NCBI GenBank assembly: GCA_034766995.1
Contig: CM068323.1
Coordinates: forward strand, 17,562,016 to 17,626,015
DNA from: Acanthacorydalis orientalis
Lineage: Eukaryota; Arthropoda; Insecta; Megaloptera; Corydalidae
Direction: 5' to 3'
Length of the DNA stretch: 64,000 bases
The position numbers and the translations under genes were made by a program. Shown piece after piece: positions 52,372 to 64,000 of this stretch (within the stretch, counting starts at the first letter, position 1; each line of letters opens with the position of its first letter). Under the pieces are notes generated by a model. It was not told where the DNA came from, searched no databases, and saw only the letters and a list, made by a program, of their open reading frames with translations.

Positions 52372-52760
52372 TTAACACGTTCGCCGTCTCCGTAGGATAT
52401 AATGAAAAGTTCTAGTGATGGCAATGCGTACCGTTTGTACAAGCATCAATCTGGTTATTTTGCAATCGAAGCAGATGAACGTACCCTCAATCAACGTCAG
52501 CGCGCACAGCCTGCAATCGGTACGCGTCGAGGGTAGTTTTGTGTGTGTGGTGGTTTTTGTACGGGGTATGCGTTGCGGTGGCAGTGTGTCGGGATGCGAG
52601 CGGGGGCGGACGCGAGGCGGTCCGGTAACCGCCCTGAAGGCGGCGGTCGGTCGCAAGGATCACGGTGGCTGCGACTGTAGTACGAGACGATGCCACTGCT
52701 GCGACCGCTGCGGGTGGCGTATTGTGTATTCAATGTGGCTATTGCATTAACCCATTTCTG
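52372..52760. promoter_or_regulatory. Strongly GC-rich, CpG-rich island next to the N-terminal exon
   Basis: This interval is strongly GC-rich, with many CG dinucleotides, in a background that is mostly A and T. It lies 157 nt inside the intron after the 63-nt exon. It includes a GGGGGCGG GC-box core and a GCN/TGC trinucleotide-rich stretch near 52660-52715. Overlapping open frames exist on both strands (for example 52415-52750 plus, 52497-52733 minus), but none resembles a known protein. It could be an internal promoter, an alternative first exon, or a regulatory island. Confidence 0.45.
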
Positions 52761-52916
52761 GCCTTTACCTTTGAACCTTAATCCCGTTTCCCCTTTTATT
52801 ATCCATATAAAACCTTTACATAAAAAGCTATAGAAACATTAGGGGGTTTCGACGCTTGCCGTCGTGATAATTCACTTATCGGCACACAGTTGTCATACAT
52901 ATTAACACTCACGTAC

Positions 52917-52979
52917 CTTTGTTATATTCCTCTATTGCAGGCGATATGCCGTTCGATTCCAAGTTACGTATCCTTCGAC
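52917..52979 (-). CDS. N-terminal linker exon of the DIP-like gene (predicted)
   Basis: This 63-nt exon is predicted from splice signals and frame. It is preceded by a T-rich acceptor ending TTTGTTTCAG and followed by the donor AAAG|GTACGT. Only one of its three frames is open, and it is the phase-1 frame needed to join the Ig1 exon 28.6 kb downstream. The two other frames hit stops. It encodes a polar linker (RRIRNLESNG, then SPAIEEYNK) that would sit between the signal peptide and the first Ig strand. The length is a multiple of three, so it could be skipped without a frame change. No homologue can be confirmed by eye. The 5' neighbour should carry the signal peptide and end in phase 1. Confidence 0.6.
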
Positions 52980-53167
52980 CTGAAACAAACAAACACGTGT
53001 TTGGTATGCTCGTTTCGTATGATAATCTATGTTAAACTATATTATTTTAAATGTAAAACAATATTAATAAATAATAACGTAGGTCTCATTTATACTCCAC
53101 ATAATATTTAGAGATACAGAATAGAAATGAGTGTAAAACGGAGCCTTCGGAGCAGACTCCATTTGTA

Positions 53168-53227
53168 ATTGAATACCATGAAAGTTCAGCTCGTCTACTG
53201 CGTAGTCGGTATTCAATAGTTCCTTAT
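53168..53227. repeat. 10-bp inverted repeat upstream of the N-terminal exon
   Basis: ATTGAATACC and GGTATTCAAT enclose 40 nt that contain a smaller CTAC/GTAG hairpin. It is about 190 nt on the 5' side of the 63-nt exon. Confidence 0.6.
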
Positions 53228-54010
53228 TTAAATAAAACTCTTTTATTAACTAGCGTTTCAATAAGTAATCACGTTACTTCAAACGTGGAATCAAATGTAT
53301 TCAATCGCAATTTATTTTATATGATTTCAGTTCTGAACTAGTCAGTAATCCATTCCAGTTTATTTTTATTTAATGATCTGTAATAGTTTAATGACTTTTT
53401 TAACACACATACTAAGTAAATATTTATTCATTCAGAGATTTGTCATGTTTCATATTCTATAGTATATAATAATTAAATTTTAAACTGAAATCTTCAAATT
53501 TACAAATTATTCTTTAAACTTCTGCACACACTTTAAGAAACAGTTACTTCATTCATTCATGAAATTTAACATCTTGATGTAATTACAAGTAACGAGATAT
53601 CGAAAATTAAAATTGTACAAGTTTAGAAAACAATGTATAAATAATATTAATAGATGAAAACAACCTCTTATTGTTTTTTTGATAGAACGTATGTGGGTTC
53701 GTATTTATTAATAAAGGAGTTAATTTAATCGATGATGTAAATTCTATAAAAAACGATTCTAATTCACCTGCTAAAGAATGAATTATTAAACTGAATTTAA
53801 GTCAAAATGATTGATTCTAAAATAATTATAAATATTTCTTTATTCTATATCATATTTCAGAGTGTTTTTATAAACTATAAAATAATATACTTACTGACAG
53901 CTTTTTTAGTTAGATTTATTAAATTCTACAAATATTCTCTATGTGAAATAAATGTTGTATAATAATATTTAATAAAAAAAATCCGTGAATAGATATTACA
54001 AAAAATTCAG

Positions 54011-54180
54011 CTATTTCTAATGAACTTTGTTAGTTAAACGAAACGCGTATTGTGAACAATTAAAACGATGCAGTCAAGCATTGATCGAAAACTGCCCTTC
54101 TTTGATGAACACACAGAGGGAGTTTCATTGAATCATAACAATGCAAGACCGCATCATATAAAAAAATATCTTAGAAGAAA
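54011..54180 (+). pseudogene. Decayed mariner transposase, catalytic-domain fragment
   Basis: One frame reads YCEQLKRCSQALIENCPSL. The next frame reads SLNHNNARPHHIKKYL, which carries the mariner HDNARPH signature with Asp changed to Asn. Upstream, degraded codons fit the E-L-L-K-P-N-E region. Frameshifts and stops show it is non-functional. It is on the same strand as the 28.6-kb remnant but covers the opposite end of the protein. Confidence 0.75.
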
Positions 54181-55098
54181 TAATAATTGCTATACAGTTC
54201 TAGTTTATGTGTGTTCGATTTATCTATTATTCATTTTATTTTTACAAATGATTTTTGTAAATACTTATAATTATTGAAGTCAACTGAAATAAAAGAATTA
54301 ATTCATAACAATATTTGATATTCAAAATTTCAATATTGATTATTGATTCGGTTTGTAATTAAACAGTAAAAACATTTATTGAAGAAGGTTTAATTGCCAT
54401 ATTTTTAATAAATATATTTTTAAAATTAACTTAAAATAGACTTCGACATATATATAAAAAATGATATTGATAATAATTAATTTTCATATTTAAATATAGT
54501 AATTATTAATACATTATAATATTTTAAATAATGAGAAGTGGTATATATATACATATAATCTCGTTAATATAAAACATTTTTAAACGCTTTTCATTTAAAA
54601 TTGATCTTAGCAGTACTTCTTTCCATTTCGTTAATATCTCTTAAGACATTTTAAAACAAATTCTAATAAATATTAGCAATTAAACTTTGAATTAACGATT
54701 CACAAGTCCATAACTTACTGTAATACTCATTCGTCTACGATCTCATTACACTAGTCAAATAGGTCATTAATTTATATTAGGTTTTATAAACTATGTCAGT
54801 TTTCATTAAAAAAATGATTATTTCGAAAGTTTAATATCCGCTTGTGTACATTTCTAAAATAATTAAATATAAGAAGAGAAACATAAATATGACACAGTAA
54901 AATAAAACCATTGGAATAAGTATACATACACATAAAATAAATCTTTGAATAGATATTCATTCGTAAATTCTTATTTCAACATCCTTTCTTTATGTCAGTT
55001 TTTATGTTTAAAAGCATGTATTTTGCTCGATCTTATCAAAAATCTTTTATCTGAACGGTTTTCACATAATCATTTTTGCATTTTGAATACATATATAC

Positions 55099-55100
<2 letters not shown>

Positions 55101-55128
<28 letters not shown>
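55101..55128. repeat. (AT)n microsatellite
   Basis: Pure AT run of about 28 bp. Confidence 0.93.
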
Positions 55129-55132
<4 letters not shown>

Positions 55133-56187
55133 TTTATTATTTTTTTAATACCATTTATAGAAAATATTTTTTTAAATATTATATTTATTAATTTAATTTC
55201 AAAATATTTTCTTCTCAAATTAAATTTTGTTGTAAAAACTTGAAATGATTATCAGATCTTTCAATATTTTTGAAACATTACACGATTTTATATCAAACTA
55301 AAAGAATGGTACGAATATAATACCAACCACATCCCTGAATTTCGTTTAAAACGTTTCATGTATAATAGACCCCGCTAGAGAATATTCAAAAAGTGTGTTA
55401 ATGGTTTAAAAATGTCGCTGATATCACATTTTGAAATTTCATTCGATATTCACGGACATTTTTATATTTACTTATTTTGTTTACATTCATTTATTGATCA
55501 AACAGATATATTTTTTGAAAAATACCTGTTTGACCGTTGCGTCAATGACCTCATTGTCCATCGAAAAATATTTTCCCTTCAACTGTATATTTTTTTAAAT
55601 AATGAAAACAAACAAAATTTACTGGAGGCAAAATCTGGTTAATATGAATCATCGTGCATTAATTTCAAACGTGCACCTACGATAATTAGTTAATAGGTTG
55701 AAAATTTGTCGATAAATGTATTACGCCGATAGAAAATCCATTTGTTAATTACTTTTCGTGCTTTTTTCAATTAGTAGGAATTATTTATTTATATTGTTTA
55801 TTGGATTTTTTTGTGGTTAATTATATTTTTTTCAAATAGTTAATCAATGGATAAATATTGTTTTTATGTTTTTCATTTTTTAATTAAGTAGTAAGCTTAT
55901 ACATTAAATATATATAGTAATCTTTATTTAATAATAATCATTTATTGTAAATTTTCATTATATTGTAGAGCTGAATTCTTGTACAGAGAAATGTGACTAT
56001 TATAATACAAGAAAGCAATTGTTGTCATTATATTATTTGAGCACAAATATTTATCATTGTTATTTTTATAATTAACTTTATTTTATATCTATTTTCATTT
56101 TTATCTGTAAGATCTAATAAATAATTTTTGATAAAATTTTCTCATGTTTTAAATAGGAAGAATATTGGTATAAGATGCCTTTATTTA

Positions 56188-56189
<2 letters not shown>

Positions 56190-56232
<43 letters not shown>
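56190..56232. repeat. (AT)n microsatellite
   Basis: Pure AT run of about 43 bp. Confidence 0.95.
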
Positions 56233-56235
<3 letters not shown>

Positions 56236-56896
56236 TAATTCATTACTTAATCAGAACTTAGTACGTTATTAAAAAAAGGATGGATTTTAATTATTTATGA
56301 TTTTATCCAGTACCATTTTTAATATAAACTTTTCTTATGTAACTCGTTGAAGATTTGTTATTTTTGAAAATTAAATGTAAAAAAAATATAAATAAATCTC
56401 CGACAAAATCAACATCAGATTAAACTTAGCTTTTAGTTTTTTTAAAAAAACGTTACATATGGAGTAGATGGGCAAAAACTATACAAGAAAAACATTCAGA
56501 ACGTTGTCGCTGAAAACAATACGTTGTTATGTTTGCATTTTGTTTCATCAACGTACAGTTTAAAACAACGAAAAATATGTGCCTCATTATATTTACGAGT
56601 ATTAACTTTGAATAGAAACTATGTTTATTTCAGTAGTTTGTTTTATATTAGATTTTATTGTTAAATGTATTTTAGATTGAATCAAGGATTAATGATAAGA
56701 GTCGGTGATCGTTTTAAAGTTGAAACTAAATCAATTGAAATGAATTATTAACTATCAGAGCAGTGAAGCAGTATAAGCCTAATGTAGACGTGTAAAAAAT
56801 TCTATTAATCTTCATATCGTACAAAATTTTAATGGAAATAGTTTGGAAAAAGCTTACTCTAATTCATTAATTAGAACATGACACACACACAGTCGT

Positions 56897-56916
56897 ATAT
56901 ATATATATATATACGA

Positions 56917-56949
<33 letters not shown>
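56897..56949. repeat. (AT)n microsatellite with central CGAG
   Basis: Two AT runs separated by ACGAGT. Confidence 0.93.
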
Positions 56950-56953
<4 letters not shown>

Positions 56954-57378
56954 TTTTTTTGAAATGTATACTTTCGTGATAAAAAAATAATTAAATTAAC
57001 GACGACCAATTTTTTGTTCATTTTCTTTCAACTCACAGTAAAGTAAATAAAATCAACGACACCTATGTTACAACTTAATTGTCCGTACCAATGTTATTTT
57101 TTTTCCAGCAGATGTTTGTGAACCTCTTTGTTACTAGTTCAGAAAAGTTCAAAGTTTCTAAATCTGACGTAACATTCGTTTGAAAGCCAGCCTTTCAAAT
57201 AAAATCACTATTTTGTACAAAGTTCTTTAATTGATACCGAAAAAAATATATAAAAATAAAATAAAAGTTTTTATTAACACTAGGATATATAGATGGAAAC
57301 TTATTTGATCTCTTTTGTATCGAATTTAATTGTATATAAATATTAAGTTGTATATAAATATTATTTTTCATTCAAATG

Positions 57379-57381
57379 TAT

Positions 57382-57431
<50 letters not shown>
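57379..57431. repeat. (CA)n(TA)n microsatellite
   Basis: CA repeats passing into TA repeats. Confidence 0.95.
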
Positions 57432-57434
<3 letters not shown>

Positions 57435-57667
57435 ATGAACATATTTACAAAATTCATTTTCGAATCACTTTCAACAACAAATTAGTATTATTATGTTATA
57501 TAATATTTAAATATAAGTATTATATTTAAATGGTATAATGTATATTTCTTCAATAACAAGAAATCATATAATTAATATTTCTTCAAAAAAGAATGTTATA
57601 TTCTATAAAGTTTTTTATATAATTTGATTTACAAGAAGTGTTAAACTTTTTATGGAAGTTATATTTG

Positions 57668-57703
57668 TATATATATATATATATATATATACATACATAC
57701 ATA
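57668..57703. repeat. (TA)n(CATA)n microsatellite
   Basis: TA run then three CATA units. Confidence 0.93.
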
Positions 57704-57861
57704 ATGTATATAATTTATATATTTCTGGAACATCAATTATAGAACTTGAACTTTTCATAAATTTCCTAGAAATACAAAAAAGTCCTTAATTTTAACTTAA
57801 AGCAGAATTTATTAATAAAATATTTAGGTACCTGTCATACTTTACCAGAGTAATTTTAAAG

Positions 57862-57926
57862 TTTATATATATATATATAGGGAGAGAGAGAGAGTGAGAA
57901 AGAGAGAGAGAGAGAGAAAGAGAGTT
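57862..57926. repeat. (TA)n(GA)n microsatellite
   Basis: Short TA run followed by imperfect GA repeats. Confidence 0.93.
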
Positions 57927-59728
57927 TATATTCAAAACATATTTTAATATTCAACTTGTAAAGATAATCTTTTATTTTCTTAAATATCAAATTTCATCGA
58001 CCTGGTTACTAGTTTCTGTTTATCTTGATAAATTTATTGATTATTTTGTGTCGACTCTTATATAAGTTATAAAAATAGTTCAAGTACATTAATTTATTTT
58101 ATTGCGTTTGATTACAATTATTGTTAAATATCTAGATATTCCAATTGATATGTATTTCACTTCAAGATCCTTTAATCACAATCAAAGTATTTTTTTATTC
58201 TTATATTTATTATATCTTACAGTTGTTGAAAATAACTATCAAGTTTTACCCTTCTATTTAAATTGTGATCCGGTTTATAGTAAACCCTTGAAAGGACCAA
58301 CGTTTTTAATTTTTAATGAAATGAAAAGGTGTCAAAGTGTAACGAACCTTATACACTATATATATTATAGATGCTGAGATTTCAAGGATTTATTTATAAA
58401 TATACTTTTTCGATACTATAATTGTTGCTGAATTTCACTTTTAGCTTTGAAATTTGAAAAATATTTTTAGTATTAATAAAAAAATGAAACAAAAATATAC
58501 AAAAACAAAAATTCGATTATTAATAATTACTTTATTTTATTTTAATATAAGATATTAATAATTTGTTTTCTATTATTAAACAATGTTATTTTATATTCAT
58601 AAATATATCTCTAATATATGAAATATACGAAAACTTTTTAACCATTTGTTTTCTATTCTTAGAAAATAATTTATTTTTAATAGAATTTTTTCATCAAAAA
58701 TATTGTATTCATCTTAACATTGAAAATACAAATACGTGTATATATAGTTATTTAATTGCAAATTGATTTTCAAAATTAATTAATTGCACTTAAGTTTAAA
58801 AAGTTTATAATATTTTTTTGGAAGCAAATATCAAGTATAACAATATTTCAAATAAAAAAGTAGGAAAACAGAAAGTTTTCACCTTATGAATATTTCAAAT
58901 ATACTATAAGTTAATCTTTATTCATGACTTATAAACAGTAACTATAAAATAGAGCTTAGAGTTGTGCAAGAGTAATAAAGTTTTCTACTCATTGTGTTTA
59001 TTACCAGATGAGAATTTTTTGTTGATATAAAATTAATGTTTAGCTGTATTAAACATTTATTAAAAATGAATGTTCTTAAATCTCAATTATTCTTTCTTAA
59101 TTTTGATAAATTATTTACTTGGTTAAACTAAAAATATAATTATTTTATTAACGAGCTTAAAATTAAAAAATACCACTTTATCCATGACAAATATTTTCAT
59201 TATTGTGCTATGTATTACGTTTTATTAATTACTTTCCTTCTATATTAGTTACTGAATAGTTTATATTGTCTGTATTAACGTTGAATTTATTATTGTATAC
59301 AAAGTTTATATTAGATATTTCTAAATTACTAGAATATAACTTTTAGATATTAAATTATAAATTTTAAAGCTAATCAAAAACCTATACTGAATATAATGAA
59401 AATATATTAAAAATAATAACGAATCAGTATCGATAGCTAATTTATCAACCAAATTAAACGCAATCTTTAACGAATCAATATAAATATTGAAGTGTATAAA
59501 AATGGAAAAATAGCAAGGATATAATATATGAACAATTATTATTTCTGACACTTAAAAGTGATATATGTTGTATATCTAACAGAAAAAATATATTATCCTG
59601 ATGTCAACTATACAACATTCTAGTAAAAGCAAACACTTGTCTTTTGAGTTGATTGACATGCACTGCTCCATCACAAAAAGTTTTATTTCGCTAATAATCT
59701 GATGTTTTGTATATTATTTTTATCTTGT

Positions 59729-59732
<4 letters not shown>

Positions 59733-59760
<28 letters not shown>

Positions 59761-59812
59761 GTATGTGTATATATATATATGTGTATGTATATATATATAT
59801 ATACATATATAT
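59733..59812. repeat. Mixed (TA)n/(TGTA)n microsatellite
   Basis: Alternating TA and GTAT units over about 80 bp. Confidence 0.93.
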
Positions 59813-60289
59813 GCAATTTATTTAAAAAAAGTCTGTTAGTGGGTATTAGTTTATAGATTCAGTCAGGAACTTTTTAACTAGAAAATTCTATATATTAAAA
59901 TATGTGACTATATTTAATGATATTCTCAATAGGTTATTTGTCATAGAATATTTGAATTAATTTATGTAAATACAATTATTTATGTAATGTTGTCGATTTC
60001 ATTACATGTTTAATTGTGATTATTGTTCAGATATAAATCGGAGAATGTTCGTCGAGGAAAATTAATGTAACTGTGTGCACTGCTCGCGAAAATTGTAAAT
60101 TGAAAACGATGTTCAATAATGTCATAAATGAACCCAATAACCACATCACAAATCATAAATGTAAAATGTAACATTCATGAGGAGCGATATGAACGTTCGC
60201 TAAAGTATTCTCATAACTGTCATTGAAATGACTAAACTTTTGTTAAAATGATTCCCGATGAAATAAACTATATTCGGCAATATTGTATC

Positions 60290-60640
60290 TTAAATAAAAT
60301 ACACAACAGCAGTACTAGAGACTTATGAGCCACAGCAACATTAAAGAAGTTTTTATTTGCATCGGTGACGTCGATCAGCCATTTATGCCCGTCGAGTGAA
60401 CAGAGAGCATTTGGCCTGGGTTCAAATTGCTGCGTTGCTTGATATCGCACCAGCGAACGAACGCTCGACGTTTTTATATCGGAGAGTTTTGTTCGAATCT
60501 CCGTACAGTTTGTGTGTGCCGAGGGTGCTGATAGGGGGCGCCGCGATGTTAGATAAGGAGGGGAGTCGCGTTGCAGCGCATACGGCAACAAAGTCTAGAG
60601 GGTTTTGACTTGAATACGCGACGGGGGATTGCCAAAGTTA
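60290..60640. promoter_or_regulatory. Promoter- or insulator-like GC-richer island
   Basis: A GC-richer block in AT-rich DNA upstream of all known exons. On the minus strand, the sense of the gene, TATAAAAA lies at 60471-60478. On the plus strand, AGGGGGCGCC at 60533-60542 matches the CTCF core. No convincing initiator or coding start was found, so a promoter role is a guess. Confidence 0.35.
60533..60542 (+). promoter_or_regulatory. Candidate CTCF core site
   Basis: AGGGGGCGCC, preceded by GCTGAT, matches the core of the CTCF motif (AGRKGGCGC type) conserved between flies and vertebrates. The flanking bases fit only partly. Confidence 0.35.
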
Positions 60641-61073
60641 TGGTGGACACATTTACGATATAAAGAAAACATATCTGCTCTTAGATGGAAATCTGTAACA
60701 AGCCAGCTCGTTTATCGCATGGGGTGTGCTGTAGACCCTCGTCTAATAATTGTTATCAGCCATGACTTACTGTAGTCTTGCTATCGATCGGAAACCTTTG
60801 TTATTTCAACTCGGCTAACTAATCATGGTATTCTCTTTTTTGTATGCGACGAAATACAAAAAAAATGTAAATCTATACGATGATGATTTTTATACATTCA
60901 AAGTAGAGTTTTACACTCTCCGGTTGACATTTTGAAATGTCATATTTTCGAATAAATAACTAAAATTTAATATTCATCATTATTATTAAAATCCTCTATT
61001 GATCTGCTATTTTATAGCATATCATTGTTTTATTCCAAATTTATAATTTATTAATTTTAAGTGCTGGTAATTT

Positions 61074-61074
<1 letters not shown>

Positions 61075-61115
<41 letters not shown>
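61075..61115. repeat. (TA)n microsatellite
   Basis: Pure TA run of about 41 bp. Confidence 0.95.
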
Positions 61116-61119
<4 letters not shown>

Positions 61120-62907
61120 ATTATATATTGATTATACACTACACTACACTGTGATATGATACACTTTATTATCAGATACACACATATTATTTCTACTTGA
61201 TTCTTGGTATGATTCTCTCCATGATTGCTTTTATTATTATATACGATTGATTCATATCATCTTTATTTCTTTCGTTTTATGTATCTATATTTCTTTTCTT
61301 TTCTAACATCTACATTTTTTTACATTCTGTCACATTCATATACAAGATAAATATTTATTCTCCTCTTTTACACAGATTCATTGTATTTATCTTGTTCTTT
61401 TCCATATCCATGTTCCTATTCTAAATTGGTTTACATTTCTTTTCTTTAACCTTTGTACATTTATTATAAAATTAAGAGATTTACCTGAAATACATTTACT
61501 TTCAACTCTATTTAATTTTTGATTACATATGCAAGTAGTTTCTGTTATTATATGTATGTTCATATATTCATACAATGCAGTATGAAAGTTTAAATTTGTT
61601 GAAACAGAGTTTTATTTTTATTTCTATTCTATTCAGTTCATATATTCTGTATAATACGTACAGTAAAAATAAAAGTATAGAAGAAGTTACAAAGAAATAA
61701 GGATAAAAAGAAGATAAATAATATAATTTAAGTATCATTCAAAAACTTATGTATTCAGTTTTACAATATTTTTATTAGTACTCGTTTTTATATGTATTTT
61801 TATTGTATACTTATAATATTATTTTTATATTTAATTCTGATTGTTATACTAGTGCAAAAAATGCAGTAATAAATGAAAAAAGAGTACAGGAAATATAAAA
61901 TAAAATATTAAAACTGTGTAAGTAGTAAACTTATAAATGATAATAATTTATTTAAACTTTAATGACTGTATATAAATACATGAGGCAACTAACAAACATT
62001 CCAGCCAACGATAATTAATTTACGAGATAACATATGTCTGCAAAATATCAGTTTTATACAAATAGTCTACTATCTTTATTTCATTATCATTTCAAGATAG
62101 CAATCGTGACGAATGATGATACTTCAGCGAAGAAAGTAGAGAATATTTTTTCTCTTTTTCCCGTTTTTCTGTTCTATAAACTAACATACACATCTATACA
62201 TTTTCACGCTGTTAAAAAGAATATTCTTGTTCCGCTTAGAAATACTAAACCCATACAAACGTCTATGATGTTTTAACAATCATCCATTATAGACGAACAT
62301 ATGAATTTATAATACGGAATATAATTTACATCGTATAAATATAATCCATTGAACCTTGGAGAGAGTTTTTCCTCTCAGTAATTGATTTTATTTAGATTTC
62401 GTACATATATCATTCAAGTGAAATACGATACTTATTTTTTTTAGATTCAGTATTATTCAAATAATGTTATATGATTTTTTATTTTCTACGGTTCGTCTTC
62501 TTATTGAGATGAATGGATTGATTTATTTATCAATCAGAAATAATTTATTTGAAAAATTGCAGTAGTTTCGAATTAAAAATTGGTTCTTTTTTAAAATACA
62601 AAAAATGTTTTTATCTTCATTTAAAAAAATATCTTGAAAGAATAAGCATCAATCTTAGAAAGTTCATTATTGGAATAATGTGTTAAAAATTGCTAATAGT
62701 AATAAACTGTAAAAACTTTGGTATTAAAACTAAAACTTTTTATTGAAAAACGTGTAAGATAAAATACTCAATAGATTACTATATCAGCACATTCATAAGT
62801 TGTTAACTCGAGATGAAAAAAAGAAAACAGAAAATAGTTGCTAAAAACTTAAGAAACTTTAGTTTTTACGAGCAGTTCATAGTAAGTGAATGCATATGCA
62901 CACACAC

Positions 62908-62990
62908 CAACAAATACCCACACACACACACACATATATATATATACATGTATGTATGTATGTATGTATATATATATATATACATGTATA
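62908..62990. repeat. (CA)n(TA)n(TGTA)n microsatellite
   Basis: CA, TA and TGTA blocks in succession. Confidence 0.93.
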
Positions 62991-63482
62991 CAGTTAAGAA
63001 TTCTTCTCAGAGTTCAAAATAGAAGTTTGCATTTTTGATGGATTCGATATTCAATAAAGAATCAACATATCATTTCATTGAAATCTTTTTATAAAACGTA
63101 CATCCCTAATGGAATGAAATTGATAACCATATTATATATATATATATATAAAGTTATTTAAAATTTGATTAGTTCACACAAATATTGCAATTTGTTGGCT
63201 TTATTTGCTTAAATCATCATTTTACTTTTTGCATACTATTTTAAAATTGATCAAATAAATTGATCAATATTATATGTGATTCAAATAAATTTTCTGTTAA
63301 ACTCTTTTTTACGATTTATATATAATATAAATTATCATAGACAAATTCTATACAGACATAAATGCAATTATATTACATTTATATTATAAAAACTGTACAA
63401 ACGAAAACAAATTGACTTCAACAAATTCGTATACTAAATTAGTAAGAGTTCAAAATGTGTCAATGAATCATTTAATTCAGCT

Positions 63483-63483
<1 letters not shown>

Positions 63484-63522
<39 letters not shown>
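63484..63522. repeat. (AT)n microsatellite
   Basis: Pure AT run of about 39 bp. Confidence 0.95.
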
Positions 63523-63525
<3 letters not shown>

Positions 63526-63720
63526 TCATACATATACAGAATGTCAATAAACTTATCTTTCGTTTTTTTAGTTTCTGTATCTATAAACGCATTATCATCT
63601 TACAATAGAATTTTCTCAGATTTCTTTTGAAATAACACATTTTTCAGACAGAAAGGTAACGAATATAATTACAATCATTTATTTATGACATACTAAAAAT
63701 CGAAACATTGATAGAACAAT

Positions 63721-63754
63721 AGTGATAAGAAACATATAGATGTTTCTTATCACT
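63721..63754. repeat. Perfect 15-bp inverted repeat, 4-nt loop
   Basis: AGTGATAAGAAACAT is followed by ATAG and its exact reverse complement. Each arm contains a GATAAG core, so it also forms two opposed GATA-type sites. Confidence 0.9.
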
Positions 63755-64000
63755 TTAAACGTGTTAATCATTTACAGGAAACAATATTAAACATTTATCT
63801 CGACTGTTTAAAAATAGAATTGAGATAAAACTTACAGTACAGGATATAAAGTTAATGTAACAGAATTTGAAAACGTATTTATCATATATCTTAATCGTAT
63901 TTTAAAAATAATAATTTTTTTAAAAAATATTTAAATTACGTACTTTCATTTATTATTAATGCGGTTATCGTTTTTAATTTTCTGTTAAATATTTCAATTT

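Larger units (their letters stand above)
52980..64000. other. Upstream region of the DIP-like gene, no supported exon
   Basis: This should be the 5' intron and/or promoter side of the gene. I searched for a signal-peptide exon ending in phase 1 on the minus strand and found none that convinces. It contains a mariner remnant (54.0-54.2 kb), a GC-richer island at about 60.3-60.64 kb, hairpins and about ten microsatellites. 55.2-59.7 kb and 61-64 kb show only AT-rich DNA. Confidence 0.55.

Noticed and set aside
52415..52750. 111-codon plus-strand open frame in the GC-rich island
   Set aside because: Frames open by chance in GC-rich DNA. Overlapping frames are open on the other strand, and no domain or homology pattern is seen.
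60409..60510. tRNA-like T-loop strings (GGGTTCAAAT, GTTCGAATC)
   Set aside because: The flanking bases do not form the T-stem, acceptor or anticodon stems at the right spacing.
60268..60591. 107-codon minus-strand open frame in the upstream island
   Set aside because: It opens at a TTG, has no signal peptide or domain, and lacks a donor that continues into the known gene. An internal ATG gives only MLLWLISL before a stop.

Overview
The window looks like an AT-rich insect nuclear genome. It has very long introns, dozens of (AT)n microsatellites, and decayed mariner-type transposons. It carries one recognisable gene, on the minus strand: a three-immunoglobulin-domain cell-surface protein of the Dpr-interacting protein (DIP) / lachesin-like family. 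The base composition, the density of (TA)n tracts and the sequence character fit a hymenopteran, possibly a bee. That placement is inference and no species can be fixed from the sequence.

Layout, read in the direction of transcription from high to low coordinates. 53-64 kb holds no exon I can support. It contains a GC-richer island at 60.3-60.6 kb with promoter- or insulator-like motifs, a mariner remnant near 54.1 kb, hairpins and microsatellites. A 63-nt coding exon is predicted at 52917-52979, beside a strongly GC-rich island (52372-52760). A 28.6-kb intron follows (24359-52916), with three more transposase remnants, GC-richer islands (27.5, 30.4, 33.0 kb) and about fifteen microsatellites. 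Eight further exons lie at 24255-24358, 22113-22476, 18977-19105, 18725-18862, 15346-15495, 15220-15279, 12092-12166 and 9879-10036, ending in a TGA stop. From the 63-nt exon to the stop the exons join in one frame of 413 residues. 1-9.4 kb is 3' flank without recognisable genes, with GC-richer islands at 2.2-2.65, 4.1-4.4 and 5.0-6.3 kb.

The encoded protein has a short N-terminal linker, Ig1, Ig2 and Ig3, a Thr-rich and a Gly-rich stalk, and a moderately hydrophobic C-terminus that could be a GPI-attachment signal. In flies, DIPs pair with Dpr proteins on neurons to specify synaptic partners. The signal-peptide exon was not found, so the 5' end is open. It is either within 53-64 kb and unrecognised, or outside the window.

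I found no new multi-gene system. The points most worth checking are a GC-AG intron inside Ig1, a 66-nt stop-free in-frame intron in the stalk, the run of symmetric phase-1 exons, the isolated N-terminal exon beside a GC-rich island, and a few perfect inverted repeats.
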